Positions 1-9,106 of a DNA stretch of 64,000 nt are shown one piece after another. The position numbers and the translations under genes are program-made. The first letter of the stretch is position 1, and each line of letters starts with the position of its first letter. Where the stretch lies: the NCBI RefSeq assembly GCF_024346755.1, contig NZ_AP024862.1, forward strand, positions 806,001 through 870,000, read 5' to 3'. The notes beneath the pieces are model-generated. The model saw only the letters and a program-made list of their open reading frames with translations. It had not been told where the DNA came from and searched no databases. The stretch comes from Vibrio aerogenes (GTDB lineage Bacteria > Pseudomonadota > Gammaproteobacteria > Enterobacterales > Vibrionaceae).

Positions 1-1597
1 GATCGTACAAAGAGTCGATTTCTTCGGCCCAGATCCCCAGTGTACGGCGCAACGGACTGTTCTCTCCGCCGGGAAAACCACCCAGAAAACAGAGGTCACT
101 TTCATTGACAATACCACTCCAGTAGGTTGCAACTAATACACCGCCCGCTTCAACAAACTGTTCCAGACGCTCCGCAACACCAGGCTTAATCATGTACAAC
201 ATCGGCGCAATCACCACTTTATACGGCGTAAAATCACATAACTGTTCTATGATGTCGCAGTTGATCCCCTGTTCCCAGAAACCACGATAATGATCCGCGA
301 CGGTCTGCTCATAAAACAGGCCTTCATTACGCGGGCCGGAGGCATCATCCATTGCCCAGCGGCTTTCCCAGTCAAAAATAATCGCGACTTCTGAAACGGT
401 CCGGCTACCGCAGGCCGCAGAAATATTCTCCAGCATCTGACCAACCTGCGTGACCTCGCGGCCGGTACGGGTATCCGCATGACCCACATGATCAATCACA
501 GCACCGTGAAACTTCTCAACCGATCCCCGGCTTTTACGCCACTGGAAGTATTGTACAGAGTCCGAGCCATGCGCCACGGCCTGCATTGAGGACAACAAAT
601 GCATCCCGTCTTTCTTCAGCTTGGTAATCGGCTGCCAGTTCGTCTGACTGGGTGTGGATTCCATTAACAAAAAAGGCTTTTGCTTGAGCGTTCGCATTAA
701 ATCGTGATACATCGCGATATAACACGCCAGACCGGTTTCATCGTCGTCACGGTGCCATAATGGGTAGTTATCCCAGGAAACAATGTCAACCGCTTCACTC
801 AGCTTCCAGTAGTTGTAGTCATAGAAGTATTCCATGAAATTCGCAATCACCGGTAAGTCAGGATTTTCAGCTTTTAACGGCCGGACTTCCTGGCGACAAA
901 AGTCCGCGACTCTGTCGGTCCGGTAGCGTTTCCAGTCAAGTTTCAGTCCATGAATTGAATTTTCACCGACCGGCGACGGTGACTCAATCTGAGACCAGTC
1001 TGTAAATGTATGACTCCAGAATGCCGTCCACCACTCTGCATTCAGTTTTTCCAGAGTTCCATAATGTGCTTTCAGCCACTCCCTGAACCCTTGCTGACAA
1101 TGTTCACAATGGCATTCACCGCCATATTCATTGGAAATATGCCAGCCAATCACAGCCGGATGATGGCTGTAGCGCTCTGCCAGTTTTGTATTGATGACCG
1201 TCACTTTTTCCCGGTATTCCGGCGAACTGTAACAGTGGTTGTGCCGCTCTCCGTGTCGCTGCTTCACCCGGTTTTCATCGACACGCAATACGCTGGGATA
1301 TCGCTGAGACAACCATGCCGGACGCGCTCCACTTGGCGTTGCCAGAAAAACAGAGATGCCATTCTCTGCCAGTCTGTCTAATACGTTATCCAGCCATTCA
1401 AACCGGAATTCGCCTTCAGAAGGCTCCAGCGCTGACCAGCTGAAAATACCGACAGACATGACATTACAATGTGTCTGTTTCATCAGCTGAATATCGGCTT
1501 CCAGAATATCCGGCCGGTCAAGCCATTGTTCAGGGTTGTAATCAGCCCCGTGAAGAAAATGATGAATATCCGGAATCATTGATGAATACTGCAACAT
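1..1597 (-). CDS. ganA: GH42 beta-galactosidase (GanA), C-terminus off window
   Basis: Cytoplasmic beta-galactosidase of glycoside hydrolase family 42, expected to split galacto-oligosaccharides imported by the adjacent GanSPQ transporter. The ATG is at 1597 and 532 codons are visible; family members are usually about 670-690 residues, so the C-terminal part lies left of the window. The start MLQYSSMIPDIHH leads into HGADYNPEQW, typical of the family. The acid/base Glu157 sits in SNEYGG and the nucleophile Glu313 in LLMESTPS. The CHCEHC cluster just after Glu157 matches the zinc-binding cysteines of GH42 enzymes. No signal peptide is visible. It starts 12 bp after the ganB stop and is the last visible gene of the minus-strand operon. 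Family assignment is firm; galactan as substrate source is inferred from the neighbours. Confidence 0.95.
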   Translation of the reverse strand, partial: MLQYSSMIPDIHHFLHGADYNPEQWLDRPDILEADIQLMKQTHCNVMSVGIFSWSALEPSEGEFRFEWLDNVLDRLAENGISVFLATPSGARPAWLSQRYPSVLRVDENRVKQRHGERHNHCYSSPEYREKVTVINTKLAERYSHHPAVIGWHISNEYGGECHCEHCQQGFREWLKAHYGTLEKLNAEWWTAFWSHTFTDWSQIESPSPVGENSIHGLKLDWKRYRTDRVADFCRQEVRPLKAENPDLPVIANFMEYFYDYNYWKLSEAVDIVSWDNYPLWHRDDDETGLACYIAMYHDLMRTLKQKPFLLMESTPSQTNWQPITKLKKDGMHLLSSMQAVAHGSDSVQYFQWRKSRGSVEKFHGAVIDHVGHADTRTGREVTQVGQMLENISAACGSRTVSEVAIIFDWESRWAMDDASGPRNEGLFYEQTVADHYRGFWEQGINCDIIEQLCDFTPYKVVIAPMLYMIKPGVAERLEQFVEAGGVLVATYWSGIVNESDLCFLGGFPGGENSPLRRTLGIWAEEIDSLYD

Positions 1598-1609
1598 GAC
1601 AAATAACCT

Positions 1610-2831
1610 TTATTTTGAATTAAATACATCGAGTGATGGCAACGACTCACCATCAAAATCAAACAGTGCTTCGTTTTCCCATGAGTTCCCTTCACCCCAA
1701 TGGTCATTGATGTAGTCCATCCCGGACTGTGTTGCCCAGGTTGCCCCGTTGACCGGCAGCCATGCGGGTTCCCAGTACACGATGCCCAGTCCCATTCTAT
1801 CGGGTATATCATTCATCATTTTCATCATGTCACTCAGATAATGCGCCTGACCTTTGACAGAGACTTCATATCCCTGAATATCCCCCTCTCCTGAATAACC
1901 ATTCGCCAGCGAATCTCCGTTTTTGGTGGTAAAGGGAAATGCAGTTTCAACCAGCAAAACAGGTTTGTGATAACGACTGATAACATCATCGATATTTGCT
2001 TTCACTTTTGCCACCGGACCATGCCAGAACGGATAGTAGGACATCCCGATAATGTCATAGTCGACATGATGTTTGGTGATTTCATCAAACCACCAGCGAA
2101 ATGCGCCGTTATCACCTGCTTTTGCCAGGTGTAACACAACCGGTATCTTCTCACCCGCTCTGGTATTTTCTTTCACCCCCCGGATACCGGACTTCAGCAA
2201 TGCTGATAAGCGGTCAAATTCCTTGCCATCTCCCCCCCCAGCTTTTTCCTTCAGGCCATAACATCCCGCTGTTCAGCTCATTACCAACCTGCACCATATC
2301 TGGTATAACGCCAGCTCCGCGGTGTGCTTTCATCACGTGATCGGTATAGTCATAAACCCGCTGAACCAGCTGTTCAAATGAGAGTTTTTCCCAGCTTTTG
2401 GGCTTAAATTGTTTTCCCGGATCAGTCCAAAAGTCACTATAGTGAATGTCCAGCAGATACTTCATCCCTTGCTGATGGGCACGCTGACCCAGTTCAATCG
2501 CCCGTTCCAGCGTAGAATTACCGCCACCAAACGCCAGACCATCCACTGATTCAGGATCAACCCATAAACGAGCCCGGATATAATTCACTCCATGATCTTT
2601 CAGAATTTTAACCAGATCTGTCGGCACACCATGGTCGTAATATTCAGCGCCGAGCGATTCAAGCTCAGGCAGCATGGAAATATCCATCCCCTTGATAAAC
2701 CCCTGATGAACCCTGACAGGCTGAACAGAATAATCTGTGTCTTGTGTTGAATGATCTGCGCTTGCCGACTGACAGCCGGCCAGCGCAGCCCCCAGACCCA
2801 AAACAGCCCATATGATAGAAGATTTTTTCAT
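1610..2831 (-). pseudogene. ganB: GH53 endo-1,4-beta-galactanase lipoprotein (GanB), frameshifted in a G8 run
   Basis: Arabinogalactan endo-beta-1,4-galactanase, which cuts the galactan side chains of pectin into oligosaccharides. The N-terminal piece (2214-2831) begins MKKSSIIWAV and has a lipobox LAGC, so the enzyme is probably anchored in the outer membrane. It carries the acid/base Glu in QVGNELNSGM. The C-terminal piece (to 1610) carries the nucleophile Glu in LLVETAFPFT. The frames meet at a run of eight Gs (minus strand) at 2232-2239. As written, translation stops after 205 residues and loses the nucleophile. Removing one G gives WPEGKSWGGDGKEFDRL and a continuous protein of about 406 residues, the normal GH53 length. 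It may be a sequencing error, a phase-variable tract or a genuine lesion; the intact reading on both sides argues against an old pseudogene. Confidence 0.88.
2232..2239. repeat. Homopolymer C8/G8 tract in ganB
   Basis: Eight consecutive C on the plus strand (G on the coding strand) lie exactly where the GH53 reading frame shifts. One G fewer, or two more, restores the frame. Homopolymers of this kind are prone to slippage in replication, transcription and sequencing. Confidence 0.95.
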
Positions 2832-2849
2832 TGTATTTTCCCTGAATGA

Positions 2850-3695
2850 TTAACCTTTTGTACTGCCTGCTGTCAGGCCGGAAACAAAATATTTTTGCAA
2901 AGACAAATAAAGCAGAGCGACTGGTATCGAGATCAGCACCGCCCCCGCTGCATAGGTGGTATAACTTGCACCCATTTTCTCTACCACCAGGTTATATAAC
3001 CCAATCGGCAGTGTGTAATACTCCGGAGATCTGAGAATGGTGGTCGCCAGAATAAAATCTCCCAGCGGTCCGGTGAAAGAAAACAGCGCAACGACGGCAA
3101 TTATCGGTTTAGAAACCGGTAATATGATTTCAATAAAGATACGGAAATTACCGGCACCATCCATTTTTGCCGATTCATCCAAATCTTTAGGTATCGCATC
3201 CAGATACCCTTTCATCAAATATGTATTCATCGGAATCATGCCACCGACATATACCAACACCAGAGCCAGATGGCTGTTAATCAACCCCATCATCTGCGCC
3301 AGAACAAAGATGGCAATTAAAGCCGAAAACTGAGGGATCATTTGCAGCAGCAAGAACAACATCAACCCGTTATTTCTGCCTTTAAAACGAAATCTGGAGA
3401 AAGAATAAGCGGTGCAGCAGACACTAATCAGCGTCAGAATCATCGTCAGGACACTGATTTTCAGGCTGTTCCAGTACCATGTCAGATAAGAAACTTTACT
3501 GTTGGCAAACAATGTCAGGTAGTGTGACCAGGTGGGATGCTCAGGAATCACTGAGTCTCCCATAATACTGTTCCCCGGATAAAATGAAGCGCCTACGGTC
3601 CAGACCAGCGGATAAATGATAATCACACACACAGTGAAAATCAGGAGATAACTGAGTGTCAGGCGGATTCGGTTGCTACGTTTAATACTCATCAT
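2850..3695 (-). CDS. ganQ: Galactan oligosaccharide ABC permease GanQ (MalG family)
   Basis: Inner-membrane permease subunit of a type I carbohydrate ABC importer, 281 residues, of the MalG/LacG type. Six hydrophobic segments are visible, the first in LSYLLIFTVCVIIIYPL. The conserved EAA loop that docks on the ATPase is present around residues 190-210 (MDGAGNFRIFIEIILP). It lies between ganP (6 bp upstream) and ganB (18 bp downstream), so it is probably co-transcribed with both. The start is a double ATG; a GGAG ribosome site lies about 10 bp before the first. Substrate is inferred from the galactanase and beta-galactosidase genes; the family alone would only say oligosaccharide. Confidence 0.92.
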   Translation of the reverse strand: MMSIKRSNRIRLTLSYLLIFTVCVIIIYPLVWTVGASFYPGNSIMGDSVIPEHPTWSHYLTLFANSKVSYLTWYWNSLKISVLTMILTLISVCCTAYSFSRFRFKGRNNGLMLFLLLQMIPQFSALIAIFVLAQMMGLINSHLALVLVYVGGMIPMNTYLMKGYLDAIPKDLDESAKMDGAGNFRIFIEIILPVSKPIIAVVALFSFTGPLGDFILATTILRSPEYYTLPIGLYNLVVEKMGASYTTYAAGAVLISIPVALLYLSLQKYFVSGLTAGSTKG

Positions 3696-3701
3696 GGCCC
3701 G

Positions 3702-5006
3702 TTATCTCCCCTCTTCTTTAAAAGATTTGGTCATCCGGAACTGCCACAACGCAATACCGACAACAAAAACCGAAAGCAGCAAAGTAATTGCCGATGCAAT
3801 TGAATATTGAGACGACGACATCGTCAGCTTATAGATCCATGACACCAAAATATCTGTCCCCCCGGCATTACTGCCAATCACGGCGGGTTCCCCGTTATTA
3901 AACAGATAAATAATATTGAAATTGTTGAAATTAAATGTGTATTGCGTGATCAGGATTGGCGCAATAGAGTAAAGCACCAAAGGTAAAGTAATGGTTCTCA
4001 GCTGCTGAAATTTACTTGCACCATCCATCGTTGCTGCTTCGTAGAGATCACCGGGGATTGCCTGTAACACACCGGTTGTCATCGCAAACACAAACGGAAA
4101 TCCAAGCCAGGTCTGAATCATAATCAAAGCGGTTTTGGTCCAGAACGGATCCGTCAGCCAGGGTTTGGGATCAATCCCGAAGAAATGAAGAATCACATTG
4201 TTGATCACCCCAAAAGTGTCATTGAACATGCCGGTAAAGATCAGAATGGTCACAAACCCAGGCACCGCCCATGGCAAAATGAAAATAGTTCGAATCAGTG
4301 GCTTGAATTTGAGATCTTTCTGGTTCACCAAAATAGCCAGCAGAATACCAACCGCACACTGAAGTGTGGTTGCCATTAATGTCCAGATCACCGTCCATTG
4401 CAGGACATCAAGAAAGGTTTTACGCCAAAGATTGACCTTAAAAATGTTGATAAAATTTTTCAGCGCCACCCAATCCACCAGTTTTGCAGGCGGTGTGTTG
4501 TACAGGTTGTAGTTGGTAAAACCGATGGCAAAACCAAATACAATCGGAAAAATAACCACGAACACTAACAGAATAAATGCTGGTGTTGTCATCAGATAAG
4601 GAAAACCGGATTCAACGATATTCCTGAACTGTTTTCTGACGGAATTCAGTGGCTTTCCTTCATCTCTCAACTGACCATTCCGGTAAGCATCACGGATGCT
4701 GAAGACATAAACTGACAGACCGAACAGCGCAACTATCAGGGCAATAATGCCCTTGGCCAGCAAAAAAATTGAATTATCTTCAGGTAATTTCTCACCTAAA
4801 GTAACGAGTCCCCAAAAGCCGTATTGAAGAAACTCATGACTGGCGCCATAAAAGCTGAATAATAAAACTGAAAAAATGAGTCCTTTCGCATATTGCTTAT
4901 TATAAAACTGACCACATCCCGGAATGAATCCGCACAAGGCAGCAATATACCGGTGAGTCCCTTCTTTTTTCATCACCTGAGAAGGCTCTCCATATAATTC
5001 TGACAT
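3702..5006 (-). CDS. ganP: Galactan oligosaccharide ABC permease GanP (MalF family)
   Basis: MalF-type permease partner of GanQ, 434 residues. I start it at the ATG at 5006 because GGAG lies 8 bp upstream; a TTG two codons earlier is too close to that site. The EAA loop (EAATMDGASKFQQLRTITLP) is near the C-terminal third. The first 110 residues are an N-terminal extension with at least two extra hydrophobic segments and a motif FIPGCGQFYNKQYAKG that resembles the G-Q-x-Y-N-G type loop of small TM2-like membrane domains. MalF-type subunits often carry extra N-terminal helices. It is 64 bp downstream of ganS and 6 bp upstream of ganQ. Confidence 0.92.
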   Translation of the reverse strand: MSELYGEPSQVMKKEGTHRYIAALCGFIPGCGQFYNKQYAKGLIFSVLLFSFYGASHEFLQYGFWGLVTLGEKLPEDNSIFLLAKGIIALIVALFGLSVYVFSIRDAYRNGQLRDEGKPLNSVRKQFRNIVESGFPYLMTTPAFILLVFVVIFPIVFGFAIGFTNYNLYNTPPAKLVDWVALKNFINIFKVNLWRKTFLDVLQWTVIWTLMATTLQCAVGILLAILVNQKDLKFKPLIRTIFILPWAVPGFVTILIFTGMFNDTFGVINNVILHFFGIDPKPWLTDPFWTKTALIMIQTWLGFPFVFAMTTGVLQAIPGDLYEAATMDGASKFQQLRTITLPLVLYSIAPILITQYTFNFNNFNIIYLFNNGEPAVIGSNAGGTDILVSWIYKLTMSSSQYSIASAITLLLSVFVVGIALWQFRMTKSFKEEGR

Positions 5007-5070
5007 CGCCAAAACTCCACACTTCAGATGGTTAGCTCCGCCAGTCGCTGGCGGACTAACACCACCGATT

Positions 5071-6309
5071 CTAATTTCCCATCATTGCATGGTTTGCTTC
5101 TATCTGCATATTGATGGCTTCGACGGCGCCATCCAAAGCACCTTTGGGATCCTGTTTACCAGTGGCAATAAGCTGAAGCGCATTATTTGCCGGAGTCCAG
5201 ACTTCATTCATCTCTGGAATGGAAGGCATGGATGTTGCGTTTGCAGACTGCAGTGCAACCGCTCTTGCGCCTTTGTTATTTTTGATTACCGGATCATCGG
5301 CGAGTTGCTTCACTGCTGGGACTTCACCTGTCAGCTCAAACCGGCGTTTTGCATTGTCGTAGTTATTAATAAACTCGATATACTTTTCTGCTAAAGCTTT
5401 ATTTTTTGAATAAGTTGAAATGCTGTAACTCTTCACCCCCATAAGAGAGCCCATGGGCTGTCCGTTAGGCAGTTTTGGTAAAGGCGCGACACCGTAGTGA
5501 ATTCCAGCCTCTTCATAAGGTTTAAAAGACCATGGTCCCGTTTCAACAATGGCGGCCCGGCCGGAAGTGAACAGTGAATCAATGGCATTCAGTCCGTTAT
5601 TGCCGACAATACCGGTCGGAAACAGGCCATCATGATAGAATTTCTGAATGTAGCTGGCTCCCTGAACGGCACCATCAGTATTTAGTAAAATTTTATCCGG
5701 GTCATCAGAACCATCCGCTGATTTGGCAAAAATATCGCCACCCATTCCCTGAATAATGCCATAGCTGTAATAGAGTTCATCCCATTTTGCTAACAGGCCA
5801 TATTTTCCTTGTTTAACAAATTGCTTCGATAGTTTATATATATCTTCAATATTATCCGGCAGTTTATCGATTAGATCTTTATTATAAACCATCACGACAG
5901 TTTCAACGGATTTGGGAATTCCATAAAGTTTCCCTTTATATGTCAATGCACTCAGGGATGAATCGGTAAATGTTTCCAGCACTCTTTTATCTGGGTTTAT
6001 CGGGGAAATTAAGCCCTGAATTACGGCACTGCCAATTTGGTCATGCGGGATAAGAATGACGTCCGGGCCAGTTCCTGCAGGGCCATCCATTCTCAGGGCT
6101 TCGACCTGGCCACCATAAGGCAGTTCTTTCACCTGAACATCGACATCATATTTATTTTCAAATAATTCAACTGCTTTTTTATTACCAAATGATTTTTGAA
6201 TATCTTCCCATACAAGGAGTTTATCTTTCGCAAATACAGAGGAAGAACCGACCAGTGCAATATATATTGCCGAACAATATATTGCTTTTTTTAATTTATT
6301 ATTTTTCAT
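5071..6309 (-). CDS. ganS: Periplasmic galacto-oligosaccharide-binding protein (GanS/CycB)
   Basis: Extracytoplasmic solute-binding protein of the maltose-binding family (SBP_bac_1 type), 412 residues. The N-terminus has a signal peptide (KKAIYCSAIYIALVGSSSVFA) ending in an A-x-A-like cleavage site before KDKLLVWEDIQ. Landmarks of the family include the LLVWED start and the GPDVILIPHDQIG segment near residue 80. It delivers oligosaccharides released by GanB to GanPQ. AAGGA lies just before the ATG. It is the first gene of the minus-strand operon and faces the divergent promoter region with the CRP-like site. Galactan specificity is inferred from context; cyclodextrin or maltodextrin binding cannot be excluded from sequence alone. 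Confidence 0.9.
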   Translation of the reverse strand: MKNNKLKKAIYCSAIYIALVGSSSVFAKDKLLVWEDIQKSFGNKKAVELFENKYDVDVQVKELPYGGQVEALRMDGPAGTGPDVILIPHDQIGSAVIQGLISPINPDKRVLETFTDSSLSALTYKGKLYGIPKSVETVVMVYNKDLIDKLPDNIEDIYKLSKQFVKQGKYGLLAKWDELYYSYGIIQGMGGDIFAKSADGSDDPDKILLNTDGAVQGASYIQKFYHDGLFPTGIVGNNGLNAIDSLFTSGRAAIVETGPWSFKPYEEAGIHYGVAPLPKLPNGQPMGSLMGVKSYSISTYSKNKALAEKYIEFINNYDNAKRRFELTGEVPAVKQLADDPVIKNNKGARAVALQSANATSMPSIPEMNEVWTPANNALQLIATGKQDPKGALDGAVEAINMQIEANHAMMGN

Positions 6310-6428
6310 ATTTTTCCTTGATTTTATTAATTAATAGTCGTTAAACTAAATTTATCAATGAAGCTGCTCTGTCCGATATATAAAATATGCTTCAGCAAGT
6401 GGCTCCATCCATACAATTGCGAAGTATT

Positions 6429-6444
6429 TGTGATATCAATCACT
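6429..6444. promoter_or_regulatory. CRP-binding site, near consensus
   Basis: TGTGATATCAATCACT matches the CRP consensus TGTGATnnnnATCACA at all but the last specified base. It lies about 120 bp before the ganS start and 135 bp before the msmX start, suitable for activating either or both promoters. Confidence 0.75.
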
Positions 6445-6483
6445 GGAATGTAATGGATCTGTGATTAATTTAGTACAAGGCTA

Positions 6484-6495
6484 GTAAATATTTAC
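6484..6495. promoter_or_regulatory. Perfect 12-bp palindrome, candidate GanR operator
   Basis: GTAAATATTTAC reads the same on both strands. It is the best inverted repeat in the divergent region and could be the operator of the LacI-family regulator at 7792. It lacks the central CG common in LacI-family operators, so this is only a candidate. Confidence 0.35.
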
Positions 6496-6578
6496 CTGTT
6501 ACTGATAAGTTTGTCACAATTGTTCATTTAATCAGTATGACCAGGGTCAACTGACTCTGAAAACAATAGGTTACCCGA

Positions 6579-7685
6579 ATGGCTTCAATTAACCTTTCTC
6601 ACATCATCAAACGTTTTGGTGATACACAAACGATTCATGACGTTAATCTTTCTATCGACAGTGGTGAATTTGTCGTTTTTGTCGGTCCATCCGGCTGTGG
6701 TAAATCCACACTACTCAGGATGATCGCCGGTCTGGAAGACATCACCAGCGGTGAACTGAAAATTAAAGATGAAGTCATGAATGACATTCCCCCCTCACAA
6801 CGAGGGGTCGCCATGGTATTTCAGTCATATGCGCTTTATCCTCATATGACGGTTGCCGGGAATATGGGCTACTCACTGAAAGTAAAAAAAGTCCCGCAAG
6901 AAGAAATAGATCGTAAAGTCAGGCTGGTCGCAAAAGCCCTGCAGCTAGAGCCTCTGCTGGAGCGAAAACCAGCACAATTATCAGGAGGCCAGCGACAACG
7001 GGTCGCCATAGGACGCGCCATTATCCGGGATCCGGATGTGTTTTTGTTCGATGAACCCCTCTCTAACCTTGACGCTGAATTACGGGTTGAAATGCGTTTA
7101 CATATTGCAAAACTTCATCGCGAACTTCAGTCCACAATGGTTTATGTTACCCATGATCAAGTCGAAGCGATGACACTGGCCGATAAAATCGTTGTGTTAC
7201 GTGACGGTCGTGTTGAACAGGTTGGTTCACCGATGAGCCTCTATTACCAGCCGCAGAATCTGTTTGTGGCCGGTTTTATCGGCTCACCCAAAATGAACTT
7301 CACTCCCGGTAAACTGCTGACCTGGGAAACAGATCAGATCACAATTGAGTTAGACCATCAAAATCAGACCATGACTCTCCCGGTTGCAGTTCCCCCGATG
7401 AACAGCGGAGATAAACTGACTATCGGTATCCGGCCGGAACACCTTTCCCGCGAAGAAAATGATATTGCGCTGAAATTTGATACAGAAGTGATTGAACGGC
7501 TAGGCAACAGTACGTATATTTTCGGACAGTGCTGTGGCGTGGATAACTTTAAGTTCCTGCATCAGGGTGACTGTATTGTGGAACCGAACAGTTCGCTGAA
7601 CCTGTATGCAGCAACCGATATGATTCATATTTTTAATCAGGACGGACTGGCAATTGTCAGGGAAAAATTTAGTAAAGCAGTTTAA
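6579..7685 (+). CDS. msmX: Carbohydrate ABC transporter ATPase (MsmX/MalK family)
   Basis: ATP-binding subunit expected to energise GanPQ, 368 residues. Walker A GPSGCGKST is at residues 37-45, followed by the Q-loop (VFQSYALYPHM), the signature LSGGQRQRVAIGRAI, Walker B FLFDEPLSNLDAELR and the H-loop VTHDQ. The C-terminal third is a TOBE/OB-fold regulatory domain as in MalK and MsmX. The family is typical of importers of sugars. It is transcribed away from the other transporter genes and followed by the LacI-type gene, so its expression is probably co-controlled through the shared promoter region. It might also serve other sugar importers, as MsmX does in Bacillus. Confidence 0.92.
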   Translation: MASINLSHIIKRFGDTQTIHDVNLSIDSGEFVVFVGPSGCGKSTLLRMIAGLEDITSGELKIKDEVMNDIPPSQRGVAMVFQSYALYPHMTVAGNMGYSLKVKKVPQEEIDRKVRLVAKALQLEPLLERKPAQLSGGQRQRVAIGRAIIRDPDVFLFDEPLSNLDAELRVEMRLHIAKLHRELQSTMVYVTHDQVEAMTLADKIVVLRDGRVEQVGSPMSLYYQPQNLFVAGFIGSPKMNFTPGKLLTWETDQITIELDHQNQTMTLPVAVPPMNSGDKLTIGIRPEHLSREENDIALKFDTEVIERLGNSTYIFGQCCGVDNFKFLHQGDCIVEPNSSLNLYAATDMIHIFNQDGLAIVREKFSKAV

Positions 7686-7696
7686 TCGTTCATTTT

Positions 7697-7758
7697 AGCC
7701 AGAAGCACCTTACCGTTCAGGAGAACCTCCACGATCAAAACAGTGATGTGCTCTGGCT
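7697..7758 (+). other. Long-loop inverted repeat between msmX and ganR
   Basis: AGCCAGAAGCAC (7697-7708) pairs with GTGCTCTGGCT (7748-7758) with one bulged A. The 39-nt loop contains a small inner hairpin, GGAG/CTCC. A short T-run follows. It may be a weak terminator or an RNA structure that sets the msmX to ganR expression ratio. Confidence 0.4.
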
Positions 7759-7791
7759 TTTCAGTACAACATCTTATAGCAAGGATACAGA

Positions 7792-8802
7792 TTGGCTACT
7801 TTAAAAGATATTGCAGCGTTGACTCAGGTTTCCACTTCAACCATTTCCCGGGTGATAAATCAGGATCCAACGCTCTCTATTTCTCAATCAAAAAGAAACG
7901 AAATACTGCGGGCAGTGCAGAAACTGGAATATGTTTCTCCCAAACAGCGAAAAGCGCAAAAAGAACATTCAGAAAAGCACGACGAATCGGGAAACCATCA
8001 TATATCATCCGCGCCGCTGGAGCTGGTGGTCGTCAATTTTCTTGATCCCGTAGGAGAAATCAACGACCCTTATTTTACTTCCATTCGTGTCGGCATCGAA
8101 AATTGTTGTTTTCACAATAAAATTTCTGTCAGAACATTAAGACGGGATCAAATCGCCAAAAGCGGGCATATCATAAGCCGGCCTAAAGCTGTGATTGCAG
8201 TCGGTCACTTCACTGAAGAAGAAGTCCTGCTGATGTATCACTATAATCGCAATCTGATTTTTATTGATTCAAACCCGCTTGGCAGACATAGTGATGCCGT
8301 CCTGTTCGACCGCTATGCAGCGGCAAAGGAACTGGTGGGTTATATTATAGATAGTGGCTCAAAGTACCCTGCTTTTATTGGTAATGATGAAGCCAGGCTT
8401 CATGTGTTCCGCGAGCTGACCAAGCAACACCAGCTATACCGTGACGATCATTGTGTTATCAGCAAAGAGTTCTGTATCGAATCGGGGTATCAGGCAATGC
8501 TGAAGATATTAGGCAGCAATCAATGCCCTGATGTTGTCTTTGCGGCAACGGATATTATTGCTGTTGGTGTTTACCGGGCCATCTATGAAAAAGACCTGAA
8601 CATTCCGGGAGACATTAAAGTTGTCGGCATGAATGATATCTCAACCTCAGCTCATATGAATCCGGGCCTGTCGACAATGCGGCTGTATCCGATGGAAATG
8701 GGGGAAACAGCTGTCGAGCTGTTTCTGGAGCTGGTCAATGGTCGCAAAGTCAAAAAAATGATCCATCTTGGATATGATTTCATCCGGCGGGACAGTTTTT
8801 AG
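7792..8802 (+). CDS. ganR: LacI-family transcriptional repressor (GanR)
   Basis: LacI/GalR-type repressor of 336 residues. The start codon is TTG at 7792, preceded by AAGGA; no ATG fits the helix-turn-helix start. Residues 1-55 are the DNA-binding domain (TLKDIAALTQVSTSTISRVIN) with hinge. The rest is a periplasmic-binding-protein-like effector domain with ISTSAHMNPGLSTMRL near the end. It probably represses the gan operon and its own transcript until galactobiose or a related sugar binds, as GanR/LacR does in Bacillus; that is inference from location. The stop codon is followed by a 14-bp sequence also seen after the TetR gene at 21397. Confidence 0.88.
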   Translation: MATLKDIAALTQVSTSTISRVINQDPTLSISQSKRNEILRAVQKLEYVSPKQRKAQKEHSEKHDESGNHHISSAPLELVVVNFLDPVGEINDPYFTSIRVGIENCCFHNKISVRTLRRDQIAKSGHIISRPKAVIAVGHFTEEEVLLMYHYNRNLIFIDSNPLGRHSDAVLFDRYAAAKELVGYIIDSGSKYPAFIGNDEARLHVFRELTKQHQLYRDDHCVISKEFCIESGYQAMLKILGSNQCPDVVFAATDIIAVGVYRAIYEKDLNIPGDIKVVGMNDISTSAHMNPGLSTMRLYPMEMGETAVELFLELVNGRKVKKMIHLGYDFIRRDSF

Positions 8803-9030
8803 GGACTGTTGATCTTTCGGGTACATTTTTGGCGACTGAGCATTTTCAGAAACCGATCGTTGATAAAAACCGACTGCTTTTACAAACCGCAGCTTTTTGT
8901 AATGGATGTTTGAGTCAAACGGATAAATTTTAGAGAAATACTGATCATTTCAAAGGATAGCAGCGAAGTATTGTCAACATCTCTGACAATAATCATACAA
9001 GAAGAAATAAACAGGATGAAGTGAAAAAAC

Positions 9031-9106
<76 letters not shown>

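Larger units (their letters stand above)
6310..6578. promoter_or_regulatory. Divergent ganS / msmX promoter region
   Basis: AT-rich 269-bp region between the minus-strand gan operon and the plus-strand ATPase-repressor pair. It holds a near-consensus CRP site and a perfect 12-bp palindrome (separate entries). The layout fits activation by cAMP-CRP and repression by the LacI-family protein encoded downstream. Confidence 0.7.

Noticed and set aside
1610..2200. Two separate genes in place of ganB
   Set aside because: The second piece has no ribosome site or signal peptide and the two join to a standard GH53 enzyme after a one-base correction.
6535..6560. A possible extra regulator site near the msmX start (GGTCAACTGACTC)
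   Set aside because: Symmetry is weak and matches no operator I know; not enough to list.
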